From assembly GCA_034509755.1 (NCBI GenBank), contig CM067550.1, positions 11,525,001-11,589,000 on the forward strand: a DNA stretch of 64,000 bases, read 5' to 3'. The position numbers and the translations under genes are program-made. This DNA is from Anisodus tanguticus. Its lineage: Eukaryota; Streptophyta; Magnoliopsida; Solanales; Solanaceae. Below the pieces are notes generated by a model. That model saw only the letters and a list, made by a program, of their open reading frames with translations, was not told the origin of the DNA and did no database searches. Numbering within the stretch: the first letter of the stretch is position 1; each line of letters starts with the position of its first letter. Below are positions 1-10,112 of this stretch, one piece after another.

Positions 1-123
1 AGAAGGTGCGGTCAACCGGAGATCAACGAAGAAGAAGACAAAAACTACAACGAAATCTTATCCGAAGGTGGTGGAAGCGACGTGGAGCAATTTGACAAAC
101 AAATATCAATTCCAACCGAATAA
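1..123 (+). CDS. C-terminal end of an unidentified protein (possibly hAT transposase)
   Basis: An open frame enters from the left edge and stops at TAA 121-123, giving 40 residues. The tail is acidic and ends DVEQFDKQISIPTE. It carries no recognisable domain. I suggest a hAT transposase only from position: about 280 bases downstream begins a GC-rich CCCGACCC-type block of the sort found at plant hAT ends. That link is inference; the tail could belong to any gene. Confidence 0.3.
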   Translation, partial: RRCGQPEINEEEDKNYNEILSEGGGSDVEQFDKQISIPTE

Positions 124-402
124 CCACAGGAAATTATCAAGAAACTAGAACAGGTTTTATTCAGAATGTAATTTTTTTAATTGCAATTTTACTATGTAAT
201 TTGCAACTTTTGAACAACACCACAAAGTTGCAATTTTGACAATTATATTTGTATTACAAAAAAATTATATGTCTATTAAATAATATAAGAGGCACAAAAA
301 CAGCATTGGGATGTTTTTATTACACTATCTTGTCTTGTTTAATTATTGAGTTTTTATATATATATGTTATTTTTTAAATTAAGTGCAAAAAAAAAAAAAA
401 CC
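124..402. other. AT-rich non-coding stretch
   Basis: No coding capacity. It has poly-A/T runs and TTGCAA-rich text between the partial ORF and the GC-rich repeat block. It would be the 3' untranslated and subterminal part if a hAT element is present. Confidence 0.4.
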
Positions 403-558
403 GCCTGGGATCCCGACCCAACCCAATCCCGACCCGATTCCACGGGATCGGGATCGAGGTGGGACTTTGGCAAATCCCGCCTATCCCGATCTCGCCCCGA
501 CCCGACCCAATCCCGCCAAATCCGGCCCGCCTATCCGAGCCCGGCCCACTAGTCACCC
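403..558. mobile_element. GC-rich hAT-like transposon end
   Basis: A block of CCCGACC, GGGATC and GGCCCG motifs stands out sharply from its AT-rich surroundings. On the minus strand it begins TAAGGGTGACTAGTGGGCC, resembling the (C/T)AGGGGTG-type termini of plant hAT elements with GGGCC/CGGG subterminal repeats. A second block of this kind lies near 43.6 kb. The other end of the element, if any, is outside the window. Confidence 0.4.
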
Positions 559-855
559 TTACCTGGAACCATTTTTATCAACATTCATAAGATATATACG
601 GACTTGATGGTCATTTGTGATGTAGGTAGGAGGCAGCCCCTTTTTAGGAGCATCAATTACGTAGCTAATGGACACTTCTGTCGATATGGGGTCTATATTA
701 CCAGACAGAATCACGCTCCTCAACAAATTATCATACATGTAATAAGTATCCAATTCAACAGGTTGGATGTTTTGTGGAGAATTCCATTTCCAGGCGATTT
801 TAATACATACCCAGTTACCATCGAAATCAACATCTGCTATCTTTTTACCCTCCAT
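559..855 (-). pseudogene. Mutator-like (MULE) transposase N-terminal exon
   Basis: A minus-strand frame of 98 codons starts at an ATG (853-855). The text resembles the N-terminal domain of plant MuDR-family transposases: an FDGNWV start, a YYMYDNLL segment, and an SISYVIDAP...PTYITNDHQVRIYLMN segment like the 'P-x-x-I-x-x-D-x-x-V-x-x-F/Y-L' end of that domain. No zinc-finger or MULE catalytic domain follows. The frame runs straight into the hAT-like end, where the text AG|GTAAG forms a splice-donor-like junction. It is either a broken transposase gene or a co-opted first exon. The family assignment is from pattern recognition only. Confidence 0.45.
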
Positions 856-915
856 AATAAACTAAAATTGGTCTATACTAGACTCAAATTACCATAAATG
901 ATAAATTTAGAAAAA

Positions 916-970
916 CACGAATTAAAGCATACAAATCACGAATAAGAGCATACAAATCACGAATTAAAGC
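916..970. repeat. 21-bp tandem repeat, about 2.6 copies
   Basis: The unit CACGAATTAAAGCATACAAAT starts at 916, recurs at 937 with two changes and is partial at 958. It lies upstream of the minus-strand MULE-like ATG. Confidence 0.7.
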
Positions 971-1249
971 TTATCAGACCAAACTATAACCAAAAAGAGT
1001 AATTCTCAAGCCATAAAACCCAGAAATAACCACCCAATTCTGAATTTGTTTTAAAAACCTTCAATGGGTTTAACAATGACAGACCTCAACAATGGTAGCC
1101 CAAAAAGAAGTAACGGGAAGAGAAATAAGAAGGAAAGCTCTACTAGGGTTAAGATCGAAAGAGAGGAGAAGAGCTGATTTGGGAGTTTCAATTCAAGAAA
1201 ACGCGGGATATGGAAAGAGGACGAATGAGGGGAAATGGAGGGGAGAGTG

Positions 1250-1266
1250 ATTTATAATATATAATA
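1250..1266 (-). promoter_or_regulatory. possible TATA box for the MULE-like exon
   Basis: The minus strand reads ATATATTATAAAT here. It is followed (toward lower coordinates, 1240-1080) by C/T-rich text with TCTCTTTCG and AACCCTAG motifs typical of plant 5' leaders. No transcript evidence is available. Confidence 0.3.
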
Positions 1267-1605
1267 GTTTTTATTTTATTATTTTTATTTTTTAAATCAT
1301 TGGACTAAAATGTATTTTTTAAAATTTGGGGGCTTATTTTGACGCCCCAACCTCTCTCATCTTAATTAGCCTTAATCTAAAAAAGGATCCTACCATCTAA
1401 TAATTAGCAACTTTTTCCCAAACTCCTAAAAAAAACTAATTTGGAGTCCTGCCAACAAACTTGCCCATACCACCAAGAGGGATAAGAGAAGAGCCACCAA
1501 GAAACAATGTTGGCTGTTACGTAAGTATAATGTTTTGTCAAGAAGCAAAACCCCAGAAAAACAAGATGAGCCCCAGTTCCCATCTGAAAGTATGAGTAAA
1601 TAATA

Positions 1606-1859
1606 CTCTCTTCATTTTAAAATATTTATCTTACTTTTTCTTTTGATCTGTTTAAAAAATAATATTTCTTTTTCTTGTTTTGACAACTCTTTAATTTCAA
1701 TTTCAATTTTTCAAATGACATATTTAAGACTACAAGATTAAAAAATATTTTGATATATCGACATATCTTTTATTTAAGATCATAAAATTCAAAAGTCTTC
1801 TGTACTTTTTAAATTTTGTGTGAAGTCAAAATTAGACAAATATTTTGAAACCAAATGAG
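1606..1859. mobile_element. Stowaway-type MITE
   Basis: About 254 bases flanked by TA (1604-1605 and 1860-1861). The left end CTCTTCATTTTAAAATATTT and the right end (inverted) CTCATTTGGTTTCAAAATAT form imperfect terminal inverted repeats of the CTCCCTCCGTTTCAAAATA type. It is AT-rich with no coding capacity. Confidence 0.65.
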
Positions 1860-1861
1860 TA

Positions 1862-2603
1862 GTCAACAAATTAACCGTAGAGAAGTCCTACGACTGTCTA
1901 AAAAGAAACGGAGGGATGGTACTGTGCTGACTAGAAATATCACATGATAATAAGTAATAACCAAAGTGGCGCCACCAACATTTAAATATTCTTTACAAGT
2001 TAAATAAGGTAAAATTGTACTTATAAGTTTTCAAGAAATGAACAATACGTAATTATTATTCGAGACATGAAGAAAAAAAAAGTATCATAAAATGTTTACA
2101 TTTACTTTTTAAATTTAGTAGTGGTACAAATTTAGAATATAAAAAATGTAAGGTGGATAAATCAACAAGTTACAAGACATTAATCATTAACTAACCTGAT
2201 AGTAAAAAGATAATTTATGCTATTAGTATATTGTATTTAAACGTTATTATCAAATAGGACTATACTTTTCACGTAATTTTCTTTCAAAGAAAGAAGGCCC
2301 TAATATCGTAGAGACGTAATTCTTTTTCTCCAGCTAATTGAATTTTTATTTTGGTGGAATTACAAAATACTCTCCTCGACCCAAATTACATAATCGGGTC
2401 CTAACAGGAGGCATCTCTCAACTCTCCCTTATTAATAGTAGGAATATATGTCGAGTAATGCTATTTTTCTACTAATTACTTCCTTAATATACTGAGAGGT
2501 TGGTTTAGGATATGAACATTTGAATTCAAGTTCAGAATACTACAATCCATTTATTTTACTTGGTTCGAACTCTATTATTGTACTTATCTAGTGGATCTTT
2601 AAC
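1862..2603. other. non-coding stretch
   Basis: AT-rich DNA with no gene, repeat or RNA signal that I can support. Confidence 0.5.
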
Positions 2604-2812
2604 CAAAGACGGATCTAAAGGAGTGGAATGAGGTTTATTCGAATCACATTTGTCGAAAAATGACATTGATTATTTTTATTTTATATGGTAAAAGTTGACT
2701 TCTCTTGGTGAAAATCTTATCTCCATCACTTTTATTTACACGTATACAAAGTCTTAACCGAAGTTACTAGGTTCAGGTGAACCCGCAAGTCCATAATCTC
2801 ATCCGCCCTTGA
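2604..2812 (-). mobile_element. MITE with GGCGGAT-type ends
   Basis: The ends CAAAGACGGATCT and (inverted) CAAGGGCGGATGAG are imperfect inverted repeats. Inside, on the minus strand, GCGGGTTCACCTGAACC followed by TAGTAACTT resembles the 'GGGTTCGGCCGAACCCAGTAACTT' core of an abundant Solanaceae MITE family. Family membership is recalled, not searched. Confidence 0.5.
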
Positions 2813-3895
2813 CAAATGAGAATAACCGAACCACATCCACATCCACATCCACAAAAAAAGCAATAACATGCAGCTGCTTCAAAACCCAACGTAATGGTGA
2901 GTATATGTTTCGCTCCTCTTCCACGTTACTTAGAAAAGTGAGCCACCAATTTAGATACAAAATACTATCATTATCACCAGATAAATATAACTGACAAAGG
3001 AAGAGCTTCCTCTATAATTCTGTCTTATTTGGAAACAGAATCGCTACTCCACAATCAGCAAAAAAATGGCTGCGAGTGACATGATATCATCTTTGTCCAT
3101 ACAAACATCAAAAAGATGTCCAACTTCTAACAAGTCTTCTTGCAAGTAGACAATCAAGATCCAACTACTCTTTTTGCATGTCCTTTTGTCGTTTTTGACA
3201 AAATGACAATGAATTTAATGAGTACTTGAAACAGTTGCAACTATATTTTGTTTGCCAAGTGCTACAAGGGAAAATAGGAATTAGATAATCTATTTTCTTC
3301 AGTTATCAAATGAGACTTGTATGCATCTCTCTTAACTCAAAATGACATGGCTCTCTTATGATAGATTTTGTAGGTATCACTGAGGAGTGAGGTGGGTGAG
3401 ATAATTAGGATTCCTTTATCCTGAACTAGAGATCTCGAGTTCCCTTAACGGATTTTACTCAACGTGAGCAAAATTAGTCTGGACATTAAGTTTCAAATAT
3501 CGAATGGTTAAATTAAAAAAAGAAAGTTTTCGCAACTGCAAACACTTGATATCATAAGTTTAACCATTCCAAGTTTGATTCACTTCTAACAAAGGAAACC
3601 AGTATACAAAACGCTTGAGGAAGATCAAGTTTAACTCAGTATCTACAAAAACCAGGTTCTCCCAGCTAGAACAACATTTTGTATTAAACCTTCAAACTAA
3701 GCATTTACAATGACCATTAAGCACCCCCTCTTTCTAACTCTTTTAACATTACTTTCTACATATCTATACCCTTTTTTGCATTTTCCTATCAAGTATTACA
3801 TTTAAGGTATGAAAGAAAGGCCTGAAAAAAGGACATACAATTCTTTTCAAAAAAACAATAACCAGTTCCTTTTTCCTGCCACTGTTTTGAAGTTG
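2813..3895. other. intergenic DNA and 3' flank of the RING gene
   Basis: Only short frames with no recognisable domain. The part nearest 3896 would contain the 3' untranslated region of the minus-strand RING ligase; I could not place its poly(A) site. Confidence 0.4.
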
Positions 3896-6553
3896 CTAAC
3901 TGTTAAGAATCTCAAAGCGGACACTAATCCGCTTCTTAATTGGCGTCCTACAAGAAGGGCAGTCGTCCATTCCTTTCTTCTCGTGAAGCACGTTGCAATT
4001 TGCACAAAGAACTTCATGTGCACAAGGGAGAAAAACCACTGACCTCTGCTCACTCATACACATAACACATTCCCTCTCCATCTTTACAACACGAGAGCCA
4101 GAAGAATTTTCTTCATAGCCTGCTAAGCCCTTTGTCATTTGAGGAGTGCCTCGTTTAAGTGCCTCTATTTTTGATCTTTCAGACTGCAATCTCAACTGAG
4201 AGATTTCACTCTCAAGCTTTTGGATGTCTTCTTTATACTTCTGCATGTTTCTCTCTCCCTTGTCTCTCAAATTATCCTGATCCAATTTTCCCTGAACAAT
4301 GAATTGTTTTCTTTCAGCTTTCAAAGAATCAGCTTGCTGTAGAATCCTTTGTTTCACCCTTTCCTCCTGCTTCCATAGAACCTGCAATTCATTGTTTTCA
4401 CATGAGCAAATCACAGAATAAAATATTTACAAATTTATTTTTGATGTGCTAGCTTTTATACGAGGAATATCAAATAGCAAGTGAATTATCAGCAGGACTG
4501 CATAAGTGAATGCTGGAATCACTATTACCGGAGGCTATAAGTAAAAAAGAACTGACATTATAATCAATACTGTAACAAGTCATTGACGGCCTGAAGACTC
4601 TAAAACACTAACTATATTGGTAAAAAGTACCTCAAACTCGTCCAGGCGCTTCTTGGCTTTCTCTTGTAGCGGCTGTAAATCAGCTGCTTCTTGCTTGAGA
4701 GTAGAGAACTTCTCCTGCAATGAGCGCTTCTCCACCTCCCCTGCTTGACACTTCTTCACTGTCTCCTGTTCCTGTGCTAAAGCTTTATGCATGTTTATAG
4801 CAGACAATGCGGCAGAGAGCTTTGAGGCCTCCATCTCCTTCTTTAGTGCAACATTCTGCCCCTCCAGCCTCTGAAGAGCAGAGTTAGACATCCCAATCTG
4901 ATGATTAGTATTTACCAACGCTTGCTCCATCTCCGCAAGCCTCTTCATGGTGCTTTCCTCCAGCATTTGCTTTTCCCTCTGAAATCTTTCAGCCTCTTCT
5001 TTCTCTTGCCTCAACATTTTAAGCTCAGCCTGGTCCTTGACAAGCCTCCGAGTAGCCTGCATTACCTTCTCCATTGCCCAATCATTCCACTGTTGGAGCT
5101 CTTTCTGCAATATCTTCATTTGGGGAGTTAGCAACAATATAGCTTCATCTCTCTCATTTTGAGGGACATATATCCCCAGAGACTCATTATATGGGATACC
5201 AGCATAATAATCTGGCACCACAGGAGAGCTAGTTGTGCTGTCTGGGGCCTTTATGCTAGACTTAGGCTCCAAGGCTAACGATGCAGGATCCTCTTTGTTT
5301 ACATTATCTTGCACAGGTGGCACGCTAGAAGTCTCAGTTGCAGGTGCAATGGAACTTGCTTCTGATACAGGACTATTGCTTTTAACTGAAGTATTGACTT
5401 TAGAGTGAGAATTCTTCTTTGTTGCACCAGAAGAACCTGATGGAGAGTTCGGTTTCTTGTCCAAAACCAAACTGCCCCAGGCGGAGAGGTTTGCCTTAAT
5501 GCTCTTACCCGTACGGCCTTTGCAGTTCTTCTCGAACTGATGTGTCTTTCGCCTAAGCAACTCCTTCTTGGAATTTAGGGATAACGCCTTTCGACCAGCC
5601 CCCAATTTGTCTTCTAAAACTGCGGCTTTGGATTTAGCCTCTGCTTCTGGAAGAGGTACAGAACTTCCTTCTCCTGTTGCCACTTGACGAACATGTGAAT
5701 ATTTAGAACTAGGTCCTTGAGGGGCTGCACTAGCAACAGGAACTTTGGACTGCGAGGTTTGGGCAATGGGGATAGAAGGTGTTGACAACTGTTGGTTATC
5801 CTGGTTTGACTGAGTATTCTCAGAAGCCTCAGTCTTGACTGCACTTTCTTGACTGGATAACTCAACCAGAAGATCATCTTCCCCTGTACATGCATGTACC
5901 AGGTTCAAGTCCCATATTAACAGCCACCACATTGCTTCTACAACTGCCAAAGCTGGCTTAACCTCCCTCAGCACACATATCATCTCCAGCAATGTGTACT
6001 CTACCAGGCTAGGTAAATCTGCAAATGCGAGATGTCTAGCAGTATCGAAAACCTTTTCTCTACTCAGTAAAGCCAAAGCACCATCAACAATATTTGAGAC
6101 GGCATCTTTGTTACCATGATAAAGGCCACTCCTCAATATAACCCGTTCAGCAATTTCCTCACTGTATCCACACTCTGCAATCCTCTTGACTGCGCTCCGG
6201 AATGTTGCAGACAAATTTTGTGATAAAAGTTCCTCAAGTTGACAAGTTATTGGATCCTCCCAATCTGCATCTGGTGCCCTTTCCACTCCTTGTTTCTCAT
6301 TAGACAGAGGACACCCCCCCTTCAATGACTCGATCTCACTCAGAGTGTTTTTCAGTTTTTCCTCTAAAATTTCGTATCTTGGAAACTCAGTAAGAGACAG
6401 CACAGGTGAATCAGTAGGAGTTTCTAGAAGCTCAGATAAGAACTTCCTCTTGTTCCTGCTTACTTTTTCCTGGTCCGTAACCACTGACGACTTGTCATTA
6501 GCATCATCAGTGCTGTTATGATCAGCTATGTTGATTATGTTTTCTATGAGCAT
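3896..6553 (-). CDS. RF298/MIP1-like RING-type E3 ubiquitin ligase
   Basis: Spliced coding region: exons complement(4631..6553) and complement(3896..4381), 802 residues, phase-0 junction (GAG|GTAC donor, TTGCAG|GTT acceptor). Residues 32-38 read SRNKRKF, the conserved opening of plant RF298/RF4/MND1-interacting-protein-1 homologues. Residues ~97-225 are the conserved helical domain (DWEDP..., GYSEEIAE, AMWWLLIWDLN). Residues ~230-460 are Ser/Pro/Thr-rich linker, ~470-720 a long coiled coil. Residues 746-785 form a C3HC4 RING with all eight ligands (C-x2-C-x11-C-x-H-x3-C-x2-C-x11-C-x2-C). Family knowledge: the RING recruits a ubiquitin-charged E2; substrates are not known from sequence. The start is the first in-frame ATG after the acceptor at 6606; family N-termini differ, so the first ~25 residues are less certain. 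No frame damage was seen. Confidence 0.88.
4382..4630 (-). other. intron of the RING ligase gene
   Basis: The donor GTACTT follows GAG at 4631. The acceptor TTGCAG ends at 4382. Splicing here keeps the coiled-coil frame (DEFE|VLWKQEE). Confidence 0.8.
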
Positions 6554-6606
6554 TATAAATACTGCTGTAATTTGATCAGTCAAGTGTCTAGCTACAGTTT
6601 CCGATC
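6554..6606 (-). other. 5' untranslated part of the first coding exon
   Basis: The minus strand has a good acceptor (TTATTGCTGCAG) with the exon starting at 6606. The 53 bases up to ATG 6553 stay open in frame with the protein but contain no ATG. Confidence 0.55.
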
Positions 6607-6746
6607 CTGCAGCAATAAGACATTCAAGTGATAATGCGGGCGTGTGGGGGATTAAAAGTTAAGATAACACATAACAGCAGAGAATTAGGAGTTCCCGAAC
6701 AAAGGGAAAAAACACATATCAATGTTTCTTTGATAGGCTAAATAAC

Positions 6747-6892
6747 AACAACAACATACCCATATGATACCACAACTAGGGTCTGGGGAGGGTGGGGTGT
6801 AGGCAGACCTTACCCCTACCTTTGAGGGTAGAGAGACTGTTTTCGATAGACCCTCGGATCAAGAAAAGCATTTTTCAAAACAGGTTTTTATC
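6747..6892 (-). mobile_element. TS-type tRNA-derived SINE, complete with target duplication
   Basis: The element reads on the minus strand with a TTG-repeat tail at its left end (plus strand AACAACAACAACATACC). Its body has the GGTGTAGGCAGACCTTACC, TAGAGAGACTGTTTTCGATAG and ACCCTCGG motifs of the Solanaceae TS family. It is flanked by the perfect direct repeat GGCTAAATAAC (6736-6746 and 6893-6903). It lies in the last 5' untranslated intron of the RING gene. Confidence 0.85.
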
Positions 6893-7004
6893 GGCTAAAT
6901 AACAAAAAACAAAAATGACAGGCTGGCAGCAACAAGAACAACTCTAGTGAGCACGATAAACCAGCAACATTATCATACAGGTGAAGCTGCCAAAGAATTA
7001 GTAA

Positions 7005-7160
7005 TATTCTATGAGGATTTAAAATTCTGCTGTAATTCAATCACTCAAATCTCTATCTGCATTTCCTACTCCTTCAATTTAACACCATTCAGTGGTAATC
7101 CGGTGTTCCCGGGGATTAAAAAGGACAAGAAAACATAGCAGCAGAGAATCATAAATTGAC
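7005..7160 (-). repeat. degenerate duplicate of the RING gene start-codon region
   Basis: This stretch aligns with 6540-6690: both contain CTGCTGTAATT, TCTATGAG, GGGGATTAAAA and CAGCAGAGAAT in the same order. The duplicate has lost the ATG (reads ATC CTC ATA GAA) and the good acceptor. It is non-coding intron sequence now. Confidence 0.6.
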
Positions 7161-7315
7161 AAAACAAAGGGAAAACAAACATCCATTATTCTTCCATAAG
7201 GCTAAACAACATCAACAAAAGATAATCCATACAGAAATTCCAATCGACAAGAAACAGCATACAAAACCAGCAACATTACCAAGGAAATAGAAATAAAAGA
7301 AAAATAAAAATTTAC

Positions 7316-7356
7316 CTCTGAGTCACAGTAAACGAGCTGCCAAAAAACTTAAATTT
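7316..7356 (-). other. candidate 5'UTR exon 2a of the RING gene
   Basis: The 41-base segment is bounded on the minus strand by TTTTGTTGCAG (acceptor) and CAGAG|GTAAAT (donor). It is a near copy of 7509-7550, 193 bases away. It would carry no start codon. Use of either copy is inference. Confidence 0.5.
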
Positions 7357-7508
7357 CTGCAACAAAATCAATCAAATGAATCAAAGGGGGAAAAACAAAC
7401 ATCAGAATTGCCAAACAGAAATGCCAACAACATAAAACAGCTCTAGTAAGCACAAAAAACCATCAACATTACCAAGGAAATGGATATAAAAGAAAAATAA
7501 ACGCTTAC

Positions 7509-7550
7509 CTCTAAGTAACAGTACATGAACTGCCAAAAAAACTTAATTCC
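7509..7550 (-). other. candidate 5'UTR exon 2b of the RING gene
   Basis: The 42-base segment is bounded on the minus strand by TTTTGTTGCAG (acceptor) and TTAGAG|GTAAGCG (donor, close to consensus). It is the upstream copy of the duplicated untranslated exon. Confidence 0.5.
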
Positions 7551-7724
7551 CTGCAACAAAATCAATCAAATGAATCAAAAGTGCAAAAAATCAAGAATCA
7601 GAATTGCCAAAAAAAAAAGGTACCAACAATTTATTAACCTCAAGCTCAAATTCTATCAAGAAACCAATAAGAAAATCAAATAAACTCAGCCCACACCAAA
7701 TGAAAAATCAAAAGGGTCACTTAC

Positions 7725-7836
7725 CAAATGCTCTAAAAAGCCAAAATTAGAGAAGGGTGAACACCATTTCTTGCATTTCTTAAGCTATGGACACGCCATT
7801 TGGCAATAGCTCTGAGTAGTCTTTTGTTTTGTTTGT
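7725..7836 (-). other. 5'UTR exon 1 of the RING gene with two small uORFs
   Basis: The exon starts roughly 30 bases below the TATA box and ends at CATTTG|GTAAGTG. It holds two minus-strand upstream ORFs: 7785-7799 (ATG GCG TGT CCA TAG, 4 codons) and 7747-7776 (9 codons, MQEMVFTLL). The 5' end is estimated, not mapped. Confidence 0.5.
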
Positions 7837-7862
7837 GCTGCCAACACTGAAGAGTTTGGATT

Positions 7863-7871
7863 CTTTATATA
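7863..7871 (-). promoter_or_regulatory. TATA box of the RING ligase gene
   Basis: The minus strand reads CCTATATAAAGAATCC. It lies at the right distance upstream of the first untranslated exon, whose donor is at 7724. Confidence 0.6.
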
Positions 7872-8411
7872 GGGTCACTGACTAAACGTGGGTTAACCTT
7901 GTTCTAGCACTCACTTGAATGATAACCACGGTTAGGTACTCTGTATTTAATTACTAACTCATCCACAGATTAAATTTCCAACTAAGACATTTAAGAAATT
8001 TTTCCATTTTTAAGGGAATAAATTGTATAATTTTAAATATAATATTAAGAATACATGTGGGAAATGTGAAATTTTCAAATATTTGGCATTGTAGTCAAAC
8101 AAAGAAAATATATCATCCAATTCTTAGAATCTATTTAGTCTTTCTTGGATATTGCAAATCAGATGAACTACAGTAAGATGATAATGGAAATAACAAACTT
8201 AATTTTGAATGTTGTTGTAGCACATGTCACAATAGTTTTTCAAATTGATTGTGTAAATATCTCATATTTGATTTATTTAGATTTTCAGCATAACTTTGCC
8301 ATGGAAATAAGTTAAATAATTAAGCTAAATGGATACAATCCTACATTATATTGATCCAGTTCTTAAGTTTTACGTATTATAATATAATATATTAGATTTA
8401 TATGTACGAGG
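7872..8411. other. upstream region of the RING gene, AT-rich
   Basis: No gene. It probably contains the rest of the RING promoter; I saw no specific operator that I would defend. Confidence 0.35.
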
Positions 8412-10112
8412 ACATGTGTATATCGTCACGTGTCTCAAACGTGAAATTGGAAATACATTCGCCGTTTTAAATTCAAGAGTAGTTGTGACAGTTAGGCTTT
8501 TTTTCCCGCCTAAAAGTTTCCACTTTCGAAAAACTTTTGAAAATTGTACAAGAAGTGGGAAAAGTATTTGTATTGGTAATAAATATATTGAGAAGAAGAA
8601 TGATGAAGTGAGTTGGTATTTATAAATAAGCATCATCATTACCGCAGTAATCGATGATGTCATAATCCTCAACACAATCTCTCCATGTGTTCCAACTTCA
8701 GAGTTAAAAAGACATTCGACGTTTTAGATCAAGAGTAATGGTGACAGTTAACCCTTTTTTCCCACCTAAAAAATTTCACTTTCGGACAGCTTCTTAAAAC
8801 TGCACATGGAGTGGGAGTACTATTTGTATTGGTAATAAATATATCGAAAAGAAGAATGGTGAAGGGAGTTGGTATGTATAAGTAAAGGAACATTATTACC
8901 TCGAAAATCAATAATGACATCGTCCTCAACACCATATCGCCACGTGTCTCAAATGTGAAGTTGGAAATATATTCACCGTTTAAAATTCAAGAGTAGTGAT
9001 GAAGGCTATGGCTCTATTTTCGCCTAAAAGTTTTCACTTTCGAACATCTTTTGAAAACTGCACGGGAAGTGTGAGTACTATTTGTATTGGTAATAAATGT
9101 ATCGAAAAGAAGAATGGGTGAAGGGAGTTGGTATTTATAAAAAAGGGAAAATCATTACCTCGATAATGACATCATCCTCAACACCATATCGTCATGTGTC
9201 TCAAAAGTGAAGTTGGAAATACATTCGTCGTTTTAAATTCAAGAGTAGTGGTGATGGTTATGCCTCTTTTCCCGCCTAAAATTTTTAACTTTCGACAGCT
9301 TTTGAAAACTGCACGAAAAGTGAAAAAACTATTTATATTGGTAATAAATGTATCGAGAATAAGAACGGGTGAGAGGAGTTGGTATTTATAAGCAAAGGGT
9401 CATCATTACCTCGGTAATCGATGATGACATCATCCTCAACACGGTATCACCACGTGTCTCAAATGTGAAGTTGGAAATACATTCGATGTTTTAAATTCAA
9501 GAGTTGTAGTGACGGTTATGCCTTTTTTCCTGCCTAAAAGTATTTACTTTTGGACAACTTTGAAACTGCATGAAAAAGTGAGGAAACTATTTATATTGCT
9601 AATAAATGTATCGAGAAGAAGAACAGTGATGAGAGTTGGTATTTATATGTAAAGGGTCATCATTACCCGATAATCGATGATGACATTATCCTCTCCATGT
9701 CTTCTAACTGTAACGTTGAAAAGACATTTATCATTTTAGATTCAAGAGTAATGGTGATAGTTATGCCTCTTTTCCCGCCTAAATTTTTTTACTTTCAGAC
9801 GACTTCGAAAAACTACGCGGGAAGTGAGGATACTATTTGTATTGGTAATAAATGTATCGGAAAGAACAAGTGAAGTGAGTTGATATTTATAAGCAAAGGG
9901 TTATCATTACCTTGGTAATCAACAATGACATCACCCTCAACACGGTCTTGCCAGATGTCCCAAACGTAAGTTGAAAAGACATTCGTTGTTTTACGCTCAA
10001 GAGTAATGGTGACTGTTATGCCTCTGTTCCCACCTAAAAGTTTTCACTTCCGGACGACTTTTGAGAACTGCACAAAAAGTAAAAAAACCATTTGTATTTA
10101 TAATAAATGCAT
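8412..10112 (+). repeat. seven-unit ~255-bp tandem array with promoter-like motifs
   Basis: Seven diverged units follow head to tail. Equivalent points (CACGTG or its variant) fall at 8427, 8684, 8941, 9193, 9451, 9696 and ~9953, spacing 243-258 bases. Each unit repeats the order CACGTG-like box, AAATTCAAGAGTA, CCCGCCTAAAAG, CACTTTCG, TATTTGTATTGGTAATAAAT, GTTGGTATTTATAA and a CATCATTACC..GGTAAT..GATGATG inverted repeat. Exact TTTCCCGCC (E2F consensus) occurs at 8502-8510, 9268-9276 and 9771-9779. Exact CACGTG occurs at 8427, 8941 and 9451. No conserved ORF runs through the units. The seventh unit is truncated. Confidence 0.85.

Noticed and set aside
346..607. Several overlapping frames on both strands rich in Arg, Pro, Gly and Ser
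   Set aside because: They are products of the GC-rich CCCGACC repeat block, open in many frames at once, with no protein-like conservation.
3360..3500. Possible tRNA-derived SINE with a B-box-like GAGATCTCGAGTTCC
   Set aside because: No A box, tail or target duplication could be found, so the single motif is too weak.
4901..5131. Plus-strand Leu/Phe-rich frame that looks like membrane segments
   Set aside because: Antisense of the coiled-coil exon of the RING ligase; Leu/Phe arise from Lys/Glu codons read backward.
9194..9391. Short frames within the tandem array, some starting MYIVTCLK or MCLKSE
   Set aside because: The frame is not kept in the other units, so the repeat is not selected as coding.
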